From: Flaviflexus huanghaiensis
Lineage (GTDB): Bacteria; Actinomycetota; Actinomycetes; Actinomycetales; Actinomycetaceae
Length of the DNA stretch: 64,000 nt
Direction of reading: 5' to 3'
Assembly (NCBI RefSeq): GCF_014118685.1
Contig: NZ_JACFAK010000007.1
Coordinates: 1-64,000 of the forward strand
Of this stretch, positions 18,847 to 27,849 are shown one piece after another. Every line of letters begins with the position of its first letter. Position 1 is the stretch's first letter. The notes below the pieces were generated by a model, which searched no databases, was not told where the DNA came from, and saw only the letters and a list, made by a program, of their open reading frames with translations. A program made the position numbers and the translations under genes.

Positions 18847-20381
18847 CTGCATCAGAAAAGCAGACCGCACGCTCCCTTTCAGGACGGCAGAGTCTTTCGC
18901 CCGACCTGCCACTCATCATCGCCGATCAGGCTCCCACCATCACCGTCATCGGAGACGCCATCCTCGATGTCTGGGTGTACGGCAGTAGCAGGCGGCTCGC
19001 GCGGGAGGCTCCCGCCCCCGTCATCGACCAATCCCGCCGCACCCTCATGCCGGGAGGGGCCGCGAACACCGCGATGAACCTTGCCTCGCTCGGTGCCCGT
19101 GTCCGGATCGTCAGCGTGGTAGGGAAGGACCGGGAGGGCGAAACCCTCACTCGTCTGCTCGAAGCGGAGGGCGTCGATACACGCCTTCTTCTCGTCCGCG
19201 CCGACGTTCAAACGACAAGCAAGACTCGGATCGTCGCGGGGGATCAAATTATCTGCCGGCTCGACAGGGCCGCACGCGACCACGGCGAAGAGGCTGTCAC
19301 GGCGTTCGTCGAGCAGGCTCTTGCGAGCCTCGAGGGTAGCGATGCTGTCGTTATCTGCGATTACGATTCGCCGTTGAGTAGCGCTCTTCCGGACAGTCTT
19401 GCCGCGGTCGATCGGCCGCTCACGATCGTCGACTCTCACGAACCGGAACGATGGGCGCGGATCCGTCCCGACATCTCGACCCCCAACGCGGTCGAGACAG
19501 AGAAAACGCTCGGGCGACGTCTCGGCGACGGGCCTGACCGCGTGGCGACGGTCGCAGCGAGCGCAGCTGAGCTGACGCGAGCCCTGGGCACTGCCACCCC
19601 CATCGTCACTCTCGATCGGGATGGCGCAGTCCTGCTCGACGAGTCCGGAATCGTCCATAGGTCCTGGGCACGGCCAGCGACCGAACGACAGGCGTCCGGC
19701 GCGGGCGACACGTTCGTCGCCGGGCTGACGGTCGCCCGTGCCGCTGGGCTACCGTTGACGACCGCGCTCGACTTCGCTCAGGCCGCGGCCGATGTCGTTG
19801 TGCACCGGCCCGGCACGGCCCTGTGCCGCGTGGAGGACCTTGTCGCTCATCTCGGAGCGTTCGATGCTCCGCTGTCGCAGGATGAGTTGCTCGCAAAGGT
19901 CGGTGCTGACAGGCGGGCAGGCCGGCGGATCGTCATGACGAACGGTTGTTTCGATGTACTTCATCGGGGCCACACCTATTCGCTCAACAAGGCGAAGCAA
20001 CTGGGCGATGTTCTCGTCGTCGCTCTTAACGATGATGATTCGGTGCGGCGCCTCAAGGGGCCAGAACGGCCGATCAACACGCTCGTTGATCGAGCGGGCG
20101 TCGTGGCTGCGCTATCGTGCGTCGACTACGTCACCTACTTCTCCACCGATACCCCGATCCCTCTCATCGAGCGACTGCAGCCCGATATCTACGTCAAGGG
20201 CGGAGACTACACGCCGGAGATGCTGAAAGAAACTGACGTCGTTAAACGTTATGGCGGGCAGGTGAAGATCCTCGACTACGTGCCGGACTATTCAACGACG
20301 TTGGTCGTCGAGCGCATGAAATCACGCTCGGCGGACTCCGCTATGTCCCCCTCCCCCGCCCCAGCCGGGGAGGAATCGTGA
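18843..20381 (+). CDS. hldE: bifunctional D-glycero-beta-D-manno-heptose-7-phosphate kinase / heptose-1-phosphate adenylyltransferase
   Basis: The 512-residue protein joins a PfkB/ribokinase domain (about 30-330) to a nucleotidyltransferase domain (about 350-500), as in E. coli HldE. The kinase shows PGGAANTAMNLASLG, TTSKTRIVAGDQIICRLDRA and the anion-hole motif GAGDTF. The transferase shows TNGCFDVLHRGH and YVKGGDYTPE. It would phosphorylate heptose-7-phosphate at C1 and later attach AMP to give ADP-D-glycero-beta-D-manno-heptose. It is coupled to the aldehyde dehydrogenase gene before it. GmhA (sedoheptulose-7-phosphate isomerase) is not seen in the window. Confidence 0.93.
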   Translation: MTASEKQTARSLSGRQSLSPDLPLIIADQAPTITVIGDAILDVWVYGSSRRLAREAPAPVIDQSRRTLMPGGAANTAMNLASLGARVRIVSVVGKDREGETLTRLLEAEGVDTRLLLVRADVQTTSKTRIVAGDQIICRLDRAARDHGEEAVTAFVEQALASLEGSDAVVICDYDSPLSSALPDSLAAVDRPLTIVDSHEPERWARIRPDISTPNAVETEKTLGRRLGDGPDRVATVAASAAELTRALGTATPIVTLDRDGAVLLDESGIVHRSWARPATERQASGAGDTFVAGLTVARAAGLPLTTALDFAQAAADVVVHRPGTALCRVEDLVAHLGAFDAPLSQDELLAKVGADRRAGRRIVMTNGCFDVLHRGHTYSLNKAKQLGDVLVVALNDDDSVRRLKGPERPINTLVDRAGVVAALSCVDYVTYFSTDTPIPLIERLQPDIYVKGGDYTPEMLKETDVVKRYGGQVKILDYVPDYSTTLVVERMKSRSADSAMSPSPAPAGEES

Positions 20382-20484
20382 TCGTTAACGTTCGTCATCG
20401 TGCAGAGGAGGCCCAGAGGTATGTGCAGGTATTCCCAGACGCGCTGGTTAACGTAACGATTCCTCGAACGTCAAAAGGAGAAAG

Positions 20485-22194
20485 ATGAGAGTCGCAGTCG
20501 TAGGAGCAACCGGGAACGCTGGCACAGCGGTGCTCAGGGCGCTGAAGAAGAAGGGTGAGGTCGACTCGATCCTCGGCATTGCCCGCCGCATGCCGGACAT
20601 GGATGCGGAGCCGTACACGGGGTGCGAGTGGGCGTCTATCGACATCGGAGCGTCCGTAGATGAGGGGGAGGCGCTCGATAAGTTGCGGGAGGCTTTTGGC
20701 GGCGTTGACACGGTTATCCATCTCGCCTGGCTCATCCAACCCAACGAGGAGCGAGACCTCTTACGCCGAGTCAACGTCCACGGCACCGCTCACGTCGCAC
20801 AGGCCGCCGCCGAGGCTGGCGTTACCCACCTCATCGTCGCATCATCTGTCGGCGCATACTCTCCGGATCCGGAACAGGCAATGCGCGATGAGAGCTGGCC
20901 GACCGACGGTATCGAGACCTCTCACTACAGCGTCGACAAGGCCGCTCAGGAGCGGGTCCTCGACGACTTCTCGGCAGCGTATCCGCACGTCATCGTCACC
21001 CGCGTCCGTCCCGCCCTTATCTTTCAAGCGGCCGCAGCATCGGAGATTCAACGCTACTTTCTCAGCACCCGACTTCCCGTTCAGGCGCTCGACAAGTTCA
21101 CCCCGCCGGTGCTTCCCCTGCCGAAGGGCCTGACCGGCGTTCAGGCAGTCCATGCCGACGACGTTGGCGAAGCGTATGCGCTTGCAGCGGTCAATCGTGC
21201 TCCGGGGGCGTTCAACATCTGTGCCGACGATATCCTCACCCCGCAGAATCTCGCCGACATCGTTGGTCGCGGACGATACGTCCACCTGCCCGCTGGCCTC
21301 GTCAGGGCGGCTCTGGCAGGTGGCCACAAGACGCACGTCGTGGAGATGGACGAGGGATGGATCGACATGGCTCTCTCGGTGCCAATGATGGACAACAGTC
21401 GCGCAAAGAGCGAGCTTGGCTGGCAACCCACCCATTCAGCAGCCGATGCATTGCGCGAGCTCGTCGACGCGATGATAAGGGGCGAAGGCAGTGCCTCTGT
21501 TCCGCTGCGCCCTCGTGACCGCGACCATGCGACCGTGCCGGGATTGCGGTCCCCCATCGGCGCAGGCGCCTCCGAGGAGGGTCCCAGCGGCGATGAGGAG
21601 ACGCGGGCTGATCCTCTGCAGGGCGAGTTCGGCCGGGACGCGGACAAGATCTCCGACCGGGTGACAAAGGACCTCGTTGAGCTATACCTGTCGGATCACC
21701 TCACCGGCGCGACCGCAGGCACCGAGCGGATCGAGCGAATGGAGAAAGACTTCGTCGACACCCCGGTCTATACGCAGATCTCGCAGGTGGCCGACAAAAT
21801 CCGTCGCGAGCGCGCGCTTCTTGAGCAGATCATCCATGATCTCGGCTTCAAGCAGAAGGTCCACCGGCAGGCCGCCGCCTGGGTCGGTGAACACGTTGGC
21901 CGGTTGAAGATGAACAACCGCGTGCTGACTCGCTCCCCGATGACGCTCGTCCTCGAGACGGAGCTTATGCGCAGTGCCGTCATCGGCAAGCTCGGCAGCT
22001 GGCAGGCCTTACACGACAACGCCCACGACCTCGGGCTTGACCCCCACATGTTCGCCAGCCTGCAGGAGGATGCGTGGGAGCAGCTCAGAGCGCTGGACGA
22101 GGTTCACGAGTATGCTCGACATAGGGCGTTCAGGGATGACGTGCCGACGTTCTCCGATGAACGCTCTCGAGGAGATGAGCGACATGAGGAGTGA
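20485..22194 (+). CDS. NAD-dependent epimerase/dehydratase fused to a ferritin-like domain
   Basis: The 569-residue protein has an extended-SDR domain (about 1-330): Rossmann motif GATGNAG at 8-14 and HYSVDKAAQE holding the catalytic Tyr-x3-Lys. A Gly/Asp-rich linker follows (about 335-385). The C-terminal part (about 390-560) is all-helical, with LVELYLSDHLTGATAGTERIE and QAAAWVGEHVGRLKMNN. It resembles stand-alone ferritin-like proteins of actinobacteria by my recollection; metal binding is not proven. AAGGAG precedes the ATG. The epimerase half could act on a nucleotide sugar of this locus, but it is not a clear HldD. Confidence 0.8.
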   Translation: MRVAVVGATGNAGTAVLRALKKKGEVDSILGIARRMPDMDAEPYTGCEWASIDIGASVDEGEALDKLREAFGGVDTVIHLAWLIQPNEERDLLRRVNVHGTAHVAQAAAEAGVTHLIVASSVGAYSPDPEQAMRDESWPTDGIETSHYSVDKAAQERVLDDFSAAYPHVIVTRVRPALIFQAAAASEIQRYFLSTRLPVQALDKFTPPVLPLPKGLTGVQAVHADDVGEAYALAAVNRAPGAFNICADDILTPQNLADIVGRGRYVHLPAGLVRAALAGGHKTHVVEMDEGWIDMALSVPMMDNSRAKSELGWQPTHSAADALRELVDAMIRGEGSASVPLRPRDRDHATVPGLRSPIGAGASEEGPSGDEETRADPLQGEFGRDADKISDRVTKDLVELYLSDHLTGATAGTERIERMEKDFVDTPVYTQISQVADKIRRERALLEQIIHDLGFKQKVHRQAAAWVGEHVGRLKMNNRVLTRSPMTLVLETELMRSAVIGKLGSWQALHDNAHDLGLDPHMFASLQEDAWEQLRALDEVHEYARHRAFRDDVPTFSDERSRGDERHEE

Positions 22195-22196
22195 GG

Positions 22197-22412
22197 ATGA
22201 TGGGCACTGATCCAGCCGATTTCGTTATCAAATCCACCAACAAATACGAGCCCGAATCAGGTTCGGCAGATGCATCGGACGTCGCCGACGACGAGGCAAA
22301 GGCCATCGCCCTCGAAGAGGAACGAGCCAGGCTCCACCAGCTCGCCGACGATATCGTCGACCTCTGGGGGGAGGACTCGTTCCCTGCGAGCGACCCACCC
22401 GGATCTTTCTAA
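22197..22412 (+). CDS. small acidic protein with SFPASDPP C-terminal motif
   Basis: The 71-residue protein begins at ATG 22197 (or the adjacent ATG at 22200), directly after the epimerase-ferritin stop. It is acidic, has a helical middle (EEERARLHQLADDIVDLW) and ends DSFPASDPPGSF. The SFPASDPP ending recurs in small hypothetical proteins. Function unknown. Its position suggests it is co-translated with the fusion protein. Confidence 0.7.
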   Translation: MMGTDPADFVIKSTNKYEPESGSADASDVADDEAKAIALEEERARLHQLADDIVDLWGEDSFPASDPPGSF

Positions 22413-22429
22413 CCACCGCGGTGGGATGA

Positions 22430-22461
22430 CGTTGGGGTCAGCCAGACGGCTGGCCCCAACG
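22430..22461 (+). terminator. rho-independent terminator closing the glycan locus
   Basis: A 14-bp stem with one G-U pair and a four-base loop is followed by CATGTTTT. It lies 18 bases after the small acidic protein gene. Confidence 0.85.
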
Positions 22462-22710
22462 CATGTTTTACCAGTGAGCACGTCTCTCTCCGACGAAGAC
22501 AGAATCGGACACTGAGGTCACGGATAGTGACGGCGAAGCGCGCTTGTGACGAGCCGCCCGCTTACTGTCTCCGGACGGCTCGCTTTCTGACGAACAGATC
22601 CGGATAAGTGGCCGCGTGAGCGCACCACCGACGCCCCTGCGCGAATCCCCCACTCGGCCATGTTTGTCGGGCGTGTTTCCCTAGGCGGTGAGCTCTCGTG
22701 GAGCGCTTCC

Positions 22711-22738
22711 CTGACTTTTCTCGGGCGAGACTGATAAT
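22711..22738 (+). promoter_or_regulatory. possible sigma-70-type promoter of the lipoprotein gene
   Basis: CTGACT at 22711-22716 and GATAAT at 22733-22738 are separated by 16 bases, about 40 bases before the ATG at 22778. A small hairpin TCTCG-GG-CGAGA lies in the spacer and could bind a regulator. Confidence 0.4.
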
Positions 22739-22777
22739 CTGTGTCACCATAACCCGTGCCGGAAGGATGAGGACAGC

Positions 22778-23341
22778 ATGAAGAAGACGAAAGTTGTCGC
22801 AGCTGGACTTGCGGCCACAGCCATGCTCCTCGGAGCGTGCTCAGAAAACAACGTGAGGGATTATCGGGACACCCACACATCACGGGCACCCACATCGGAC
22901 GAAATGACAGAAAAGCCGACTGACGGTACGGACGAGCCCTCGGACGGCGACACGACTGACGCCGCACGAGACTCCGGGCAGACGGCAAAGCCTGAAGAGC
23001 TCAGCACCGACATCGGACTTGACATGTCGAATCAGCCGGCGGTCGTCACCTGGGAAACCCCGGGCGAGACGTTCCACGTTTACACGCAGGGCTCGAGCAC
23101 CGAAGGTTGCTATGCGGTGCCGACGGAGGCGTGGACGGACGGGGAACGGATTGAGATCGATTTCGATCCGGTGGACACGGGCAGGGCCTGCACGATGGAC
23201 TTGGTCTCTCACGGGTGGTCATTCACGTGGGATGACCCGCTCGATGTGACTGGCGAGATGGTGGTCACGTTGCGAGGACTCAAGCTCACGGGCCGCGACG
23301 ACATCGTCCTCCCGTCAGAACCGACGGAGCCGCTCGCATAA
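22778..23341 (+). CDS. hypothetical lipoprotein
   Basis: The 187-residue protein has a lipoprotein signal peptide (MKKTKVVAAGL... with lipobox LLGAC, Cys21). A Thr/Asp/Glu-rich linker follows to about residue 75, then a small domain with two cysteines (EGCYAVP and GRACTMD) that could form a disulfide. No family is recognised. It should be anchored outside the membrane. Confidence 0.75.
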   Translation: MKKTKVVAAGLAATAMLLGACSENNVRDYRDTHTSRAPTSDEMTEKPTDGTDEPSDGDTTDAARDSGQTAKPEELSTDIGLDMSNQPAVVTWETPGETFHVYTQGSSTEGCYAVPTEAWTDGERIEIDFDPVDTGRACTMDLVSHGWSFTWDDPLDVTGEMVVTLRGLKLTGRDDIVLPSEPTEPLA

Positions 23342-23398
23342 GCACACGGTTCCACCGGTTCCAGCCCACACGCTCCCCTTCGATCATAGAGTGGAGTT

Positions 23399-23875
23399 AT
23401 GGAACTTCACGAACAACTGGCCCCCCTTGCGGGCCTCATCGGCGCGTGGCGGGGACCCGCGACCGGTCAATATCCAACGATCAAGACGTTTAGCTACACC
23501 GAAGAGCTGACGTTCACGAACGTCGGGAAACCATTCCTCGCCTACCAGCAGCGCACGTGGTCGCCGACTGGACAGCCCATGCATATCGAGACCGGATACC
23601 TGCGTCACCCCGCCCCCGGCATCATCGAGTTCGTCATCGCCCTGCCCACGGGCCAGTCGGAGATGGCGGAGGGAACGGTCACGGAGACCGATAGCGGGGT
23701 CGTCATTGAGTTGCATTCCCGTGTGCTCAACTCGGGGACGGCGAAGACGGTTGACTCGATGATTCGCGAGTACCGCCTCGACGGCGACACCCTCAACACG
23801 AGACTCGACATGGCGGCGGTGGGTCAGGGGATGACCAACCATCTCGTCTCCGAGCTCACCCGCGCCGTCGACTGA
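23399..23875 (+). CDS. nitrobindin-like heme-binding beta-barrel protein (DUF1794/FABP-like)
   Basis: The 158-residue protein starts with LAPLAGLIGAWRGPATGQYPTIKTF, the N-terminal G-x-W-x-G and YPTI region of nitrobindins. The second half, with SMIREYRLDGDTL, also fits the family. Nitrobindins bind ferric heme b and react with NO or peroxynitrite. The proximal histidine usually lies near the C-terminus; MTNHLVSEL contains a candidate. It is a single gene convergent with topoisomerase IB, with a six-base gap. Confidence 0.85.
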   Translation: MELHEQLAPLAGLIGAWRGPATGQYPTIKTFSYTEELTFTNVGKPFLAYQQRTWSPTGQPMHIETGYLRHPAPGIIEFVIALPTGQSEMAEGTVTETDSGVVIELHSRVLNSGTAKTVDSMIREYRLDGDTLNTRLDMAAVGQGMTNHLVSELTRAVD

Positions 23876-23880
23876 GACCC

Positions 23881-24852
23881 TTAGCTTTGTGTGAGAAGCC
23901 GGACCACTGCCTGGTCCGGCTGTCTCTTGAGATCGGCCACGCGGCCCCGCTCGAACAACTCGAAAATCCGCGGGTTAACATACGCATCCCGGGCAACGGT
24001 GGGCGTGTTGTGGAGCTGCACCGACGCCTCTTTGATCGCGGCACGCTGGGCTTCAGGCGCGGTCAAGCCTCTCTTGAATGCCTGCGCGAGCGATCGAGCC
24101 GCGATGACAGTTCCCTGCCATGTCCGAAAATCCTTCGCGGTAAAATGCGGGCCAGCGATGTCACCGATGTAGCCGTTGATGTCTGTTGCCGATACCCCAT
24201 GCCATTCTTTGCGACGCCCCGAGACGATGGGGTAACAGATGGCGGGGGCACTGCGTGGACTTTTCGGTATCGCCTCGAAAAAGACAAGCAGCAGGTCATC
24301 ATTGAGGACGACATCCCAATCACCGGCTGATTTTCCCTTGAACCGCAGGTGGACAGTATCGCCCTCTAGAGTCACGTGTCGCCTTTGCAAAGTGGAGGCG
24401 CCAAAGGAGCCGTTCTCGTCCGCGTACTCTTGACCACCCACCCGCAGTCCAACTCGGTCGATGAGGCGAACAGCCGCTGCCAATGCGCGCGTTCGTCCAT
24501 CCTCTGTCTGCTTGAGGTCACGGGTCACTGCCCGGCGGATGGTTGGCAAGTTCTGACCGAATGAGAGCGAGCGCGTGAACTTCTCGCTGTCCCTCATCTC
24601 CCGCCACTTCGGGTGATAAAGGTATTGCCGCCGCCCTGCTTCATCAACTCCGGTGGCCTGGATGTGACCGTTCGGCTGAGAGGCGATCCATACGTCGTCC
24701 CATGCGGGTGGGATAACGAGAGATTCGATTCGCGAGAGGATGCGTGTCGATCCGACCCTCCTGCCGTTGGCCGACACGTAGGTGAAGCCGCGCCCCTTAC
24801 GCTGGCGGGTGATGCCGCCGCGACCAGGCTCGACCCGAACAAGTTTCTCCAT
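23881..24852 (-). CDS. eukaryotic-type DNA topoisomerase IB
   Basis: The 323-residue protein is a poxvirus-like type IB topoisomerase, which relaxes supercoils by a 3'-phosphotyrosine intermediate. Landmarks are VIPPAWDDVWIASQPNGHIQATG, RVGGQEYADENGSFGASTL, FTAKDFRTWQGT and the catalytic tyrosine in VARDAYVNPRIFELF. I chose the ATG at 24852 because similarity begins there. Enzymes of this sort are common in actinobacteria and not essential. Confidence 0.93.
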   Translation of the reverse strand: MEKLVRVEPGRGGITRQRKGRGFTYVSANGRRVGSTRILSRIESLVIPPAWDDVWIASQPNGHIQATGVDEAGRRQYLYHPKWREMRDSEKFTRSLSFGQNLPTIRRAVTRDLKQTEDGRTRALAAAVRLIDRVGLRVGGQEYADENGSFGASTLQRRHVTLEGDTVHLRFKGKSAGDWDVVLNDDLLLVFFEAIPKSPRSAPAICYPIVSGRRKEWHGVSATDINGYIGDIAGPHFTAKDFRTWQGTVIAARSLAQAFKRGLTAPEAQRAAIKEASVQLHNTPTVARDAYVNPRIFELFERGRVADLKRQPDQAVVRLLTQS

Positions 24853-24975
24853 GGACAGCCCCTCCCCGCACGTGCAAAAACAATCTACGCGGTGAGCTGC
24901 TGGCATGCACCCGCAACGTCACCCGCCGGGCACAGGACATCGGCGCCACGTGACAACAGATCTATTTCTGCCTAT

Positions 24976-24991
24976 TGCGTAAGTTTGCGCA
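24976..24991. promoter_or_regulatory. candidate TetR operator before the MMPL exporter
   Basis: The 16-base imperfect palindrome TGCGTAAGTTTGCGCA matches 6 of 8 positions between halves and lies about 55-70 bases before the exporter's ATG. TetR repressors bind palindromes of this size, and a tetR gene ends the operon. Confidence 0.4.
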
Positions 24992-25043
24992 TTGGGCAAT
25001 TAGTGTGTTTCACTTGCGACGTCACTTCGTGGAAAGGCTTCCT

Positions 25044-27839
25044 ATGTCCAGACTGCTCGCCCGCCTCGGCGGATTCTCTTTCAGGAGACCGCTCCTCGTT
25101 CTCACCGCCTGGTTACTCGTTCTCGCTGGCACGATCGGCCTCATCGTCACGGCCGACACGAAGATTGAGACGAGCATCAAAGTTGACGGCACTCCTGCCC
25201 AGGAGGTGCTCGATGAGATTCAGCGGACGATGCCGGAAGCTGCTGGCACCCAGGGCTCCATCGTGTTCAACGCAGCGGACGGCCGGGTTCTCAGCGGGGA
25301 CGATCAGGCTCTTATCGCCCGCACCGTTCGCGAGGTGGAAAGCAACGAGCACACCGTCGATCGGGCGGCAATGAAGGCGAAGCAGATGGCCGACCTTGAG
25401 GCGACTGTTGCGGACAAGGCCTACGTTGAAGCCGCCGGGCTGATGGATACCCAGCTCGAGCAGGTCGGTCAGGGCCTTGGCGCGCTCGAGGAAACGCTGA
25501 CAGAACGCCACTCAACCGTGGTCGATCAGATCGACGCACTTCGCGCAGGCAACCCACCGGCGCTCGAGCCGTGGCAGGCGGAGAAGATGGGCGGGCAGGC
25601 ACCCAACGGCGCCTCGATGCCTGACTCCCTCTCAGATCTGGAGAGCCAACTCGCCAGCCAGCTCGATCAGGTGGCGGCCATGCGGGCCGAGTTCGAGGCA
25701 GCTCAGACCGCCGCACCCGAGGCGAAGCTCGAACAGATCTCGCAACTCATGACTTCACTGGAGTCTATGATCGCCGAGAGCCCCGAGGCGGCCGCGATGT
25801 TGCACGAGGCGATGGATCCCGCAACCGTGGAGATGCTCACCAGCTCGAGCGACCCGGTTGCGGATGTCAACGCGGCGGTCCGCGAGCGCGTCGTGGCGAT
25901 GACAACAGAGCTCGAGGCGCTTCAGCGCGGGATCGCACCGGCGGGTGAGCCGCTTATCCACGACGGTGAGGCAGTCCCCGGAGTGACGTTGAGCGATGAC
26001 GGAACGATTGCTGTGTATTCTCTCCAACTTGTCGCGCAGCTCGATGATCTGCCGGGCGGGGTGACGGAGGATATCGTCAGCCTGGTCGAATCTGAGGTTG
26101 ACTCTGCTGGTCTCATCGCAAGTCCAAGCTCTTCCCTTCTTCCCATCGAGCCTCCAATTGGCGGACATGAGGCAGTTGGTGTGCTCGTCGCCGCGATCGT
26201 CCTTGTCATCACCCTGGGCTCGCTCATCGCGGCCGGACTTCCGATCCTCACCGCCCTCGTCGGTGTCGCGATCGGTGTCGGCGGCGCGTTCGGCCTGTCG
26301 GAGTTCTATCCGATGACGTCGACAACGCCTGTCCTTGCCCTCATGCTTGGCCTCGCAGTCGGCATCGACTATGCGCTCTTCATCCTCCACCGGCAGCGCT
26401 CCCTCATCCTCGGTGGCATGAGTGCTCATGATGCGACGAAACGCGCGGTCGGTACGTCAGGGTCCGCAGTCGTGTTCGCCGGCCTCACCGTTGTCATCGC
26501 CCTTCTTGGCCTCCTTGTCCTCGACATCACCTTTGTCTCGACGATGGCGCTCGCCGCGGCCGCGACAGTGACAATCGCGGTCCTCATTTCCATCACCGCG
26601 TTGCCTGCCCTTCTCGGCCTTATCGGTGAGAGGATCGTCAGCGCTAGACTTCGCACGCGTGCGGCAGCCCGTGATACATCCAGGCCCCGACCGAGCAGGC
26701 GGTGGGCGCAAGCCACGACGGCTCGGCCCTGGCTCACCGTTCTCGGTGTCGCTCTCGTTCTCGGGCTACTCACGGTTCCCGCGAGCGATATGCGACTTGG
26801 CATGCCCTCGGGGGCGGCTTCGTCTGCGGGATCACCGGAGCGCATCAACAGTGATCTGACGGCCGAGGCGCTGGGCGAGGGTGCGAACGGCCCGCTCCTT
26901 GTCGCTGTTGAGCGGACCGCTGGCGATCCTGATCTCGACCGGATCGACGCGACCCTAGCGGACCTTGGCACGATCGACGGCGTCGCGAACGCTGCGCTTC
27001 GTGGGATGAATGACGATCGTACGGTGGAGATGTACGAAGTGACCCCGGAGAGTGGCCCAATGTCGGAGGACACCGAGCTTCTCGTCAACACGCTCCGTGA
27101 GCCCGGCGCGATCGTCGGCGCGGAGGATGTCGGGGTGACGGGTTTGACAGCGATCAACATTGACCTGTCGGAACGGCTCGCCGATGCGATTCCCGTCTAC
27201 CTCACTGTGGTCGCGGGCCTGTCCTTCATCGTTCTCACACTCGTGTTCCGCTCTCTTGTCATCCCGTTCGCAGCCACCGCTGGGTTCCTGCTGACGATCG
27301 GCGCCACTTTCGGGTTGACGACAGCCGTGTTCGGAACCGCCGATCTCGGATGGATTGCCGGGGTGGACCAGCCCGGGACCGTGCTGAGCTTCCTGCCGAT
27401 TATGGCGGCCGGGATCCTCTACGGGCTCGCGATGGACTACCAGCTCTTTATCGGCACGTCGATCCGTGAAGCCCGCGTGCGCGGGGCAGAACCGAGGGAA
27501 GCTGTCATTACCGGCTTCGTTCACTCCAGCCGAGTCGTCGTTGCCGCCGCCATCATCATGGTTTCCGTCTTCGGAGTTTTCATCCTCACCGACGACATCA
27601 TGGTTCGTCAGTTCGGGTTTTCACTTGCCGTCGGCATTCTCATGGATGCCTTCCTCGTGCGGATGACTCTCATGCCCGCTGTCATCAGCGTCGCCGGCCG
27701 TGCCGCCTGGTGGCTGCCGGCGTGGCTCGACCGGATCCTGCCCAACCTCGATGTCGAAGGGTCAAAGCTCGACAAGGATGACGACGACCCCGCTGAGCCT
27801 TCCCACAACCGCCAACGGGAACTCGACACGGTCCGGTAA
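25044..27839 (+). CDS. MMPL/RND-family membrane transporter
   Basis: The 931-residue protein has a first membrane segment at about 16-38, a large outer domain with long coiled, Ala/Glu-rich helices (about 60-370), a block of membrane helices containing VGIDYALFILHRQR, a second outer domain, and a last block with GLAMDYQLFIGTSIREARVRG. These DY motifs are the proton-relay signatures of MMPL transporters. They export lipids, glycolipids or drugs. The ATG at 25044 follows GGAAAGG. The tetR gene starts 11 bases after its stop, so exporter and regulator are co-transcribed. Confidence 0.9.
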   Translation: MSRLLARLGGFSFRRPLLVLTAWLLVLAGTIGLIVTADTKIETSIKVDGTPAQEVLDEIQRTMPEAAGTQGSIVFNAADGRVLSGDDQALIARTVREVESNEHTVDRAAMKAKQMADLEATVADKAYVEAAGLMDTQLEQVGQGLGALEETLTERHSTVVDQIDALRAGNPPALEPWQAEKMGGQAPNGASMPDSLSDLESQLASQLDQVAAMRAEFEAAQTAAPEAKLEQISQLMTSLESMIAESPEAAAMLHEAMDPATVEMLTSSSDPVADVNAAVRERVVAMTTELEALQRGIAPAGEPLIHDGEAVPGVTLSDDGTIAVYSLQLVAQLDDLPGGVTEDIVSLVESEVDSAGLIASPSSSLLPIEPPIGGHEAVGVLVAAIVLVITLGSLIAAGLPILTALVGVAIGVGGAFGLSEFYPMTSTTPVLALMLGLAVGIDYALFILHRQRSLILGGMSAHDATKRAVGTSGSAVVFAGLTVVIALLGLLVLDITFVSTMALAAAATVTIAVLISITALPALLGLIGERIVSARLRTRAAARDTSRPRPSRRWAQATTARPWLTVLGVALVLGLLTVPASDMRLGMPSGAASSAGSPERINSDLTAEALGEGANGPLLVAVERTAGDPDLDRIDATLADLGTIDGVANAALRGMNDDRTVEMYEVTPESGPMSEDTELLVNTLREPGAIVGAEDVGVTGLTAINIDLSERLADAIPVYLTVVAGLSFIVLTLVFRSLVIPFAATAGFLLTIGATFGLTTAVFGTADLGWIAGVDQPGTVLSFLPIMAAGILYGLAMDYQLFIGTSIREARVRGAEPREAVITGFVHSSRVVVAAAIIMVSVFGVFILTDDIMVRQFGFSLAVGILMDAFLVRMTLMPAVISVAGRAAWWLPAWLDRILPNLDVEGSKLDKDDDDPAEPSHNRQRELDTVR

Positions 27840-27849
27840 AATCATTCCG

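Larger units (their letters stand above)
22413..22777. other. 365-bp non-coding stretch between glycan locus and lipoprotein gene
   Basis: It holds a strong terminator near the left end and a plausible promoter near the right end (both listed separately). No frame in the middle looks coding, and I see no repeat or RNA gene in it. Confidence 0.5.

Noticed and set aside
20382-20484. Paired GTTAACG elements before the epimerase-ferritin gene
   Set aside because: The inverted matches are short and imperfect; could be chance in this AT-richer gap.
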